Assembly: GCF_964340395.1 (NCBI RefSeq)
Contig: NC_135559.1
Span: forward strand, 15,808,031-15,872,030
From: Glandiceps talaboti
Taxonomy: Eukaryota > Hemichordata > Enteropneusta > Spengelidae
DNA: 64,000 bases
Reading direction: 5' to 3'
Of the stretch, positions 61,425-64,000 are shown one piece after another. The first letter of the stretch is position 1; every line of letters begins with the position of its first letter. The notes under the pieces are model-generated. The model ran no database searches, was not told the DNA's origin, and saw nothing but the letters and a program-made list of their open reading frames with translations. Position numbers and translations under genes: made by a program.

Positions 61425-64000
61425 CAACACAATTATTGCCAGTTAAAAGGTACATCATTGGAAATATCTCAAGTTTATGACTGTAATGACTTGGTTTCTG
61501 GTAATTTTGTAACTACACGCTAAAAATAGTGTGGCAGTCTTTAAAGGGTTAATGGTTAATTGTAATAAAAGTTCAGAATATTGGATGGTAATATAAAATA
61601 GACCGTCCTACAAAGGTCTGAATTGGGTCCAGTTAACTAAGAATTTAGCCCGTAGCTGTGTTGTACTGTTTGAATTGATCTGAGTAAGTTTGATGCCAGC
61701 TGTCAATTTCTACCAAAAGAGTTGACTCCCATGACAGGAAAAAAGAAACATAGTTTTGTGTACTATACATGGCCTTCCATACCAGAATTATCGTGCGATT
61801 TATGACATGATGATTATCTAGTAGTCATTTCTTGCATTTTAAGTGATATTGTTGAGATCAAATTGATAAAATGCATGATTACATGTATCAAGTTTCTGTG
61901 TTACTAAATACTGAATGTCATGCATTGTATTTTAATTGTGAATTGCAAACAATAAGGTTACATTTTGTATATTATCTTGGGATTTGTAACATGTCTATAA
62001 TACATTGATTGAGTCACTTCTTGTGTTGATTATATTCAGATGTAAATGATATGAAATATCCCTTAGCGATATCGCATGTATCTCGTTTCAATATTAGTGT
62101 ATGATACTACTGCGGAAACCATGCTTTCAGCTAAACTAAGATAGACGCAAACTATTGTTGTTAGATGTCGTAGATTACACAAATTAACACAAATTAAGTG
62201 GGTGATATCTACCAGACAGAAATCCAGTGTTGTTTGAATTATGACAATTACTAGTATTTCCTGCTGTGTATCTTTTATTAGAGTCAATGTCTACATTTTA
62301 CTTGCCTTGCGTAATCAATTAATGTTACATCTCTTGAAACGAGTTAATTCCCGGATTAGGTCTTGTATCACGACCAAGGGTTGTTATTAATGACAAGTAA
62401 TTTCTTGTCTGTTCAGGTAGACAGTCTTCGTCTGTTCAGGGAGACAGACTTTGTCAAACTGTCTGTGTGCAGGCTTTACTACTAGATGGCATAGTAGCAA
62501 TAACAGGTGAAACAATATTTTTAACATAAATTTATTAGAACTCTTGGCTGTGATATGAGAACTAATTATTACCGTATTGTATTACTGACCTGGTGAACGT
62601 GTTTAGTGAGTTAATTCCAATTTTTAGCAAAATTTATAATCCTAGAAAATATTATTCAGACATTCCACACTGTATCAATGTCTGCCTAAAAAGAACAACA
62701 AACAAACAAACAAACATTTATATGTTCTTGTGAAGCAGTCAAATCTAAAGAGTTGGTTCTATCAGCTCTCATGTTGAAAAATTATTAGAATAAAAAGTAA
62801 TTTGGCTAGAATGAAAAATACAATAATTATGGACTTTTACACTTTTTTATCTGTACACTTTTTATCACTCTCGTGTAGACATTTTTATTATCATGCGTGA
62901 ACAAAAGCAATTCATAAATTTGTCAAAATTGAAAATAAAAAGCTTCAGTATTCATTTTATCACGTCTTCTTTGTAAAATGTCAAATGATCAATTTATGGT
63001 TTCATACACTTTACAAGAATAAGTACAAATCTCCTTCCATGTTCGGGAGTACTGCTGAGCGACGATTATTTTCGAAAAAAGGAAAAAAACGAAACGTAGA
63101 GAAATTGAGCCAATTTGACATGAAAGGAGAAGTGTAGTCTGCACGGTGTGTCGGTTTGTAACTGCCACGTGACAGGATTTCAGTTCAATGGATGAAAAAA
63201 AAATGTAATTATAGATAATGGTGACAGGGAAATTTGTAGCTATGTGTGTGTATGCTATAATTTTACCTTGGGGGTAAAATATCTGATGTATACATGTACA
63301 AAAATTATAGTAGTTGCCTACAGGAAAATAACACAATACATGCATACAGTGGCATTCGTTTGTCCCTACAGTTCATCATTATAGCATTTGGTGGGAAAAG
63401 AGTAATTGCCTTTCACAGCCTAAAAAACTGCTTTCACTGTAAGTACATGTACCGTACAAATTGATGTCGAGGAGTATGAAAGGGTTTGAATACTGGTGTA
63501 GGTAATAAGCAGTTTTTTGTAACAGAGAGTTGCTATCATTTAAATTCACATCACGCCAAATTGCAGTTTGGTACTGTATTCATCCAGTGTCACTTTTGTC
63601 GCAAGAGAGTTCCAATTACAAGCATATTAGAAAAATGCGTGTCTGAGTGGTTTATACATTTGTTATTTTTTAGTGTTGAGTCTAAAGTAGTCAAGACTGT
63701 AAGATACGTCTTGTTGTTCAGCCCTATCGGGCTTCTAAATGATGGCTGACTGCATAGTATAAATGTTTTATTTTTAATACTCTGTTACAAATGTACAGAT
63801 TAAAATTACTCTAAAAGTAAAACTTAAAAAGTACATACACGTGTATACATGTATACATGTCTGTACTGTTGTGTTCATCCATTTTGCAATGTTTGGTACA
63901 TGTACGTGTAGTTGATGTTTCTGTGTATTGTGTATCTAGTCTATAGCTAGTTCCTATACAATGCATTATGATTACTACGATCATCTCCACTCACGGAAAG
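61425..64000. other. No gene recognised to window end
   Basis: AT-rich. Near 62390-62450 a GTCTGTTCAGG(T/G)AGACAG word is repeated twice. An 87-codon plus frame (63486-63749) and a 118-codon minus frame (62989-63345) have no motif or splice support. The last 30 bases (GATCATCTCCACTCACGG) are an inverted copy of the block at 25620 and 43450, so a dispersed repeat probably continues beyond the window. Confidence 0.4.

Noticed and set aside
62404-62472. Exon-like block VDSLRLFRETDFVKLSVCRL after a TCTGTTCAG acceptor
   Set aside because: Built from a duplicated GTCTGTTCAGG-AGACAG word, which explains both the acceptor-like site and the open frame.

Overview
This is a gene-poor, AT-rich animal (metazoan) nuclear window. 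The evidence is a spliced exon with a consensus GTAAGT donor, a tRNA-derived SINE, many non-autonomous DNA transposons with terminal inverted repeats, long microsatellites, and no bacterial-style gene packing. Dense TACATGTA-type words and the repeat mix look like a marine invertebrate (mollusc, echinoderm, hemichordate or lancelet type). I cannot fix the phylum from sequence alone.

The only gene I recognise is the first coding exon of RBM18 (RNA-binding motif protein 18), plus strand, at 1779-1852. It encodes the RNP2 strand of an RRM and ends in a phase-2 donor. I found no later RBM18 exon in the remaining 62 kb; words encoding the RNP1 motif and the rest of the RRM were looked for and not seen. 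The rest is therefore either a very long first intron or intergenic DNA after an assembly or gene break. A CpG-rich patch around 1560-2260 marks the likely promoter, and two consensus donors on the minus strand just upstream suggest a possible head-to-head neighbour.

From 2 kb to 64 kb the window is a mosaic of repeats. (1) TIR elements: an AGGCCT-ended MITE in four copies (129, 5573, 33234, 35513); a hAT-type MITE with a perfect 8-bp target duplication (9061-9232); TA-flanked elements (15241-15571, 49181-49555); a long-TIR element in two copies (30567-31050, 52796-53281); and several foldback hairpins. (2) A tRNA-derived SINE on the minus strand (16200-16497). (3) Tandem arrays: 43 bp at 7.9 kb, 25 bp at 11.7 kb, 49 bp at 17.2-18.4 kb, 58 bp at 19.9-20.8 kb, 44 bp at 42.2 kb, 69 bp at 42.9 kb, 11 bp at 48.1 kb, about 75 bp at 57.1 kb, and older degenerate arrays of 130-260 bp units. 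(4) Simple repeats: about 62 TC units at 24.3 kb, GTAT at 27.6 kb and TG at 51.6 kb.

A few short coding-like islands with plausible splice sites (29.25, 31.6-32.6, 40.8 and 50.8-51.1 kb) are reported at low confidence. In 64 kb of AT-rich DNA some such islands are expected by chance. The most interesting unexplained structures are the near-perfect hairpins at 28.4 and 29.7 kb, a dispersed palindromic-core family near 34.4, 37.8, 46.5, 49.7 and 58.4 kb, minisatellites whose last unit is inverted, and an exact 19-bp double octamer found twice 17 kb apart in opposite orientation.
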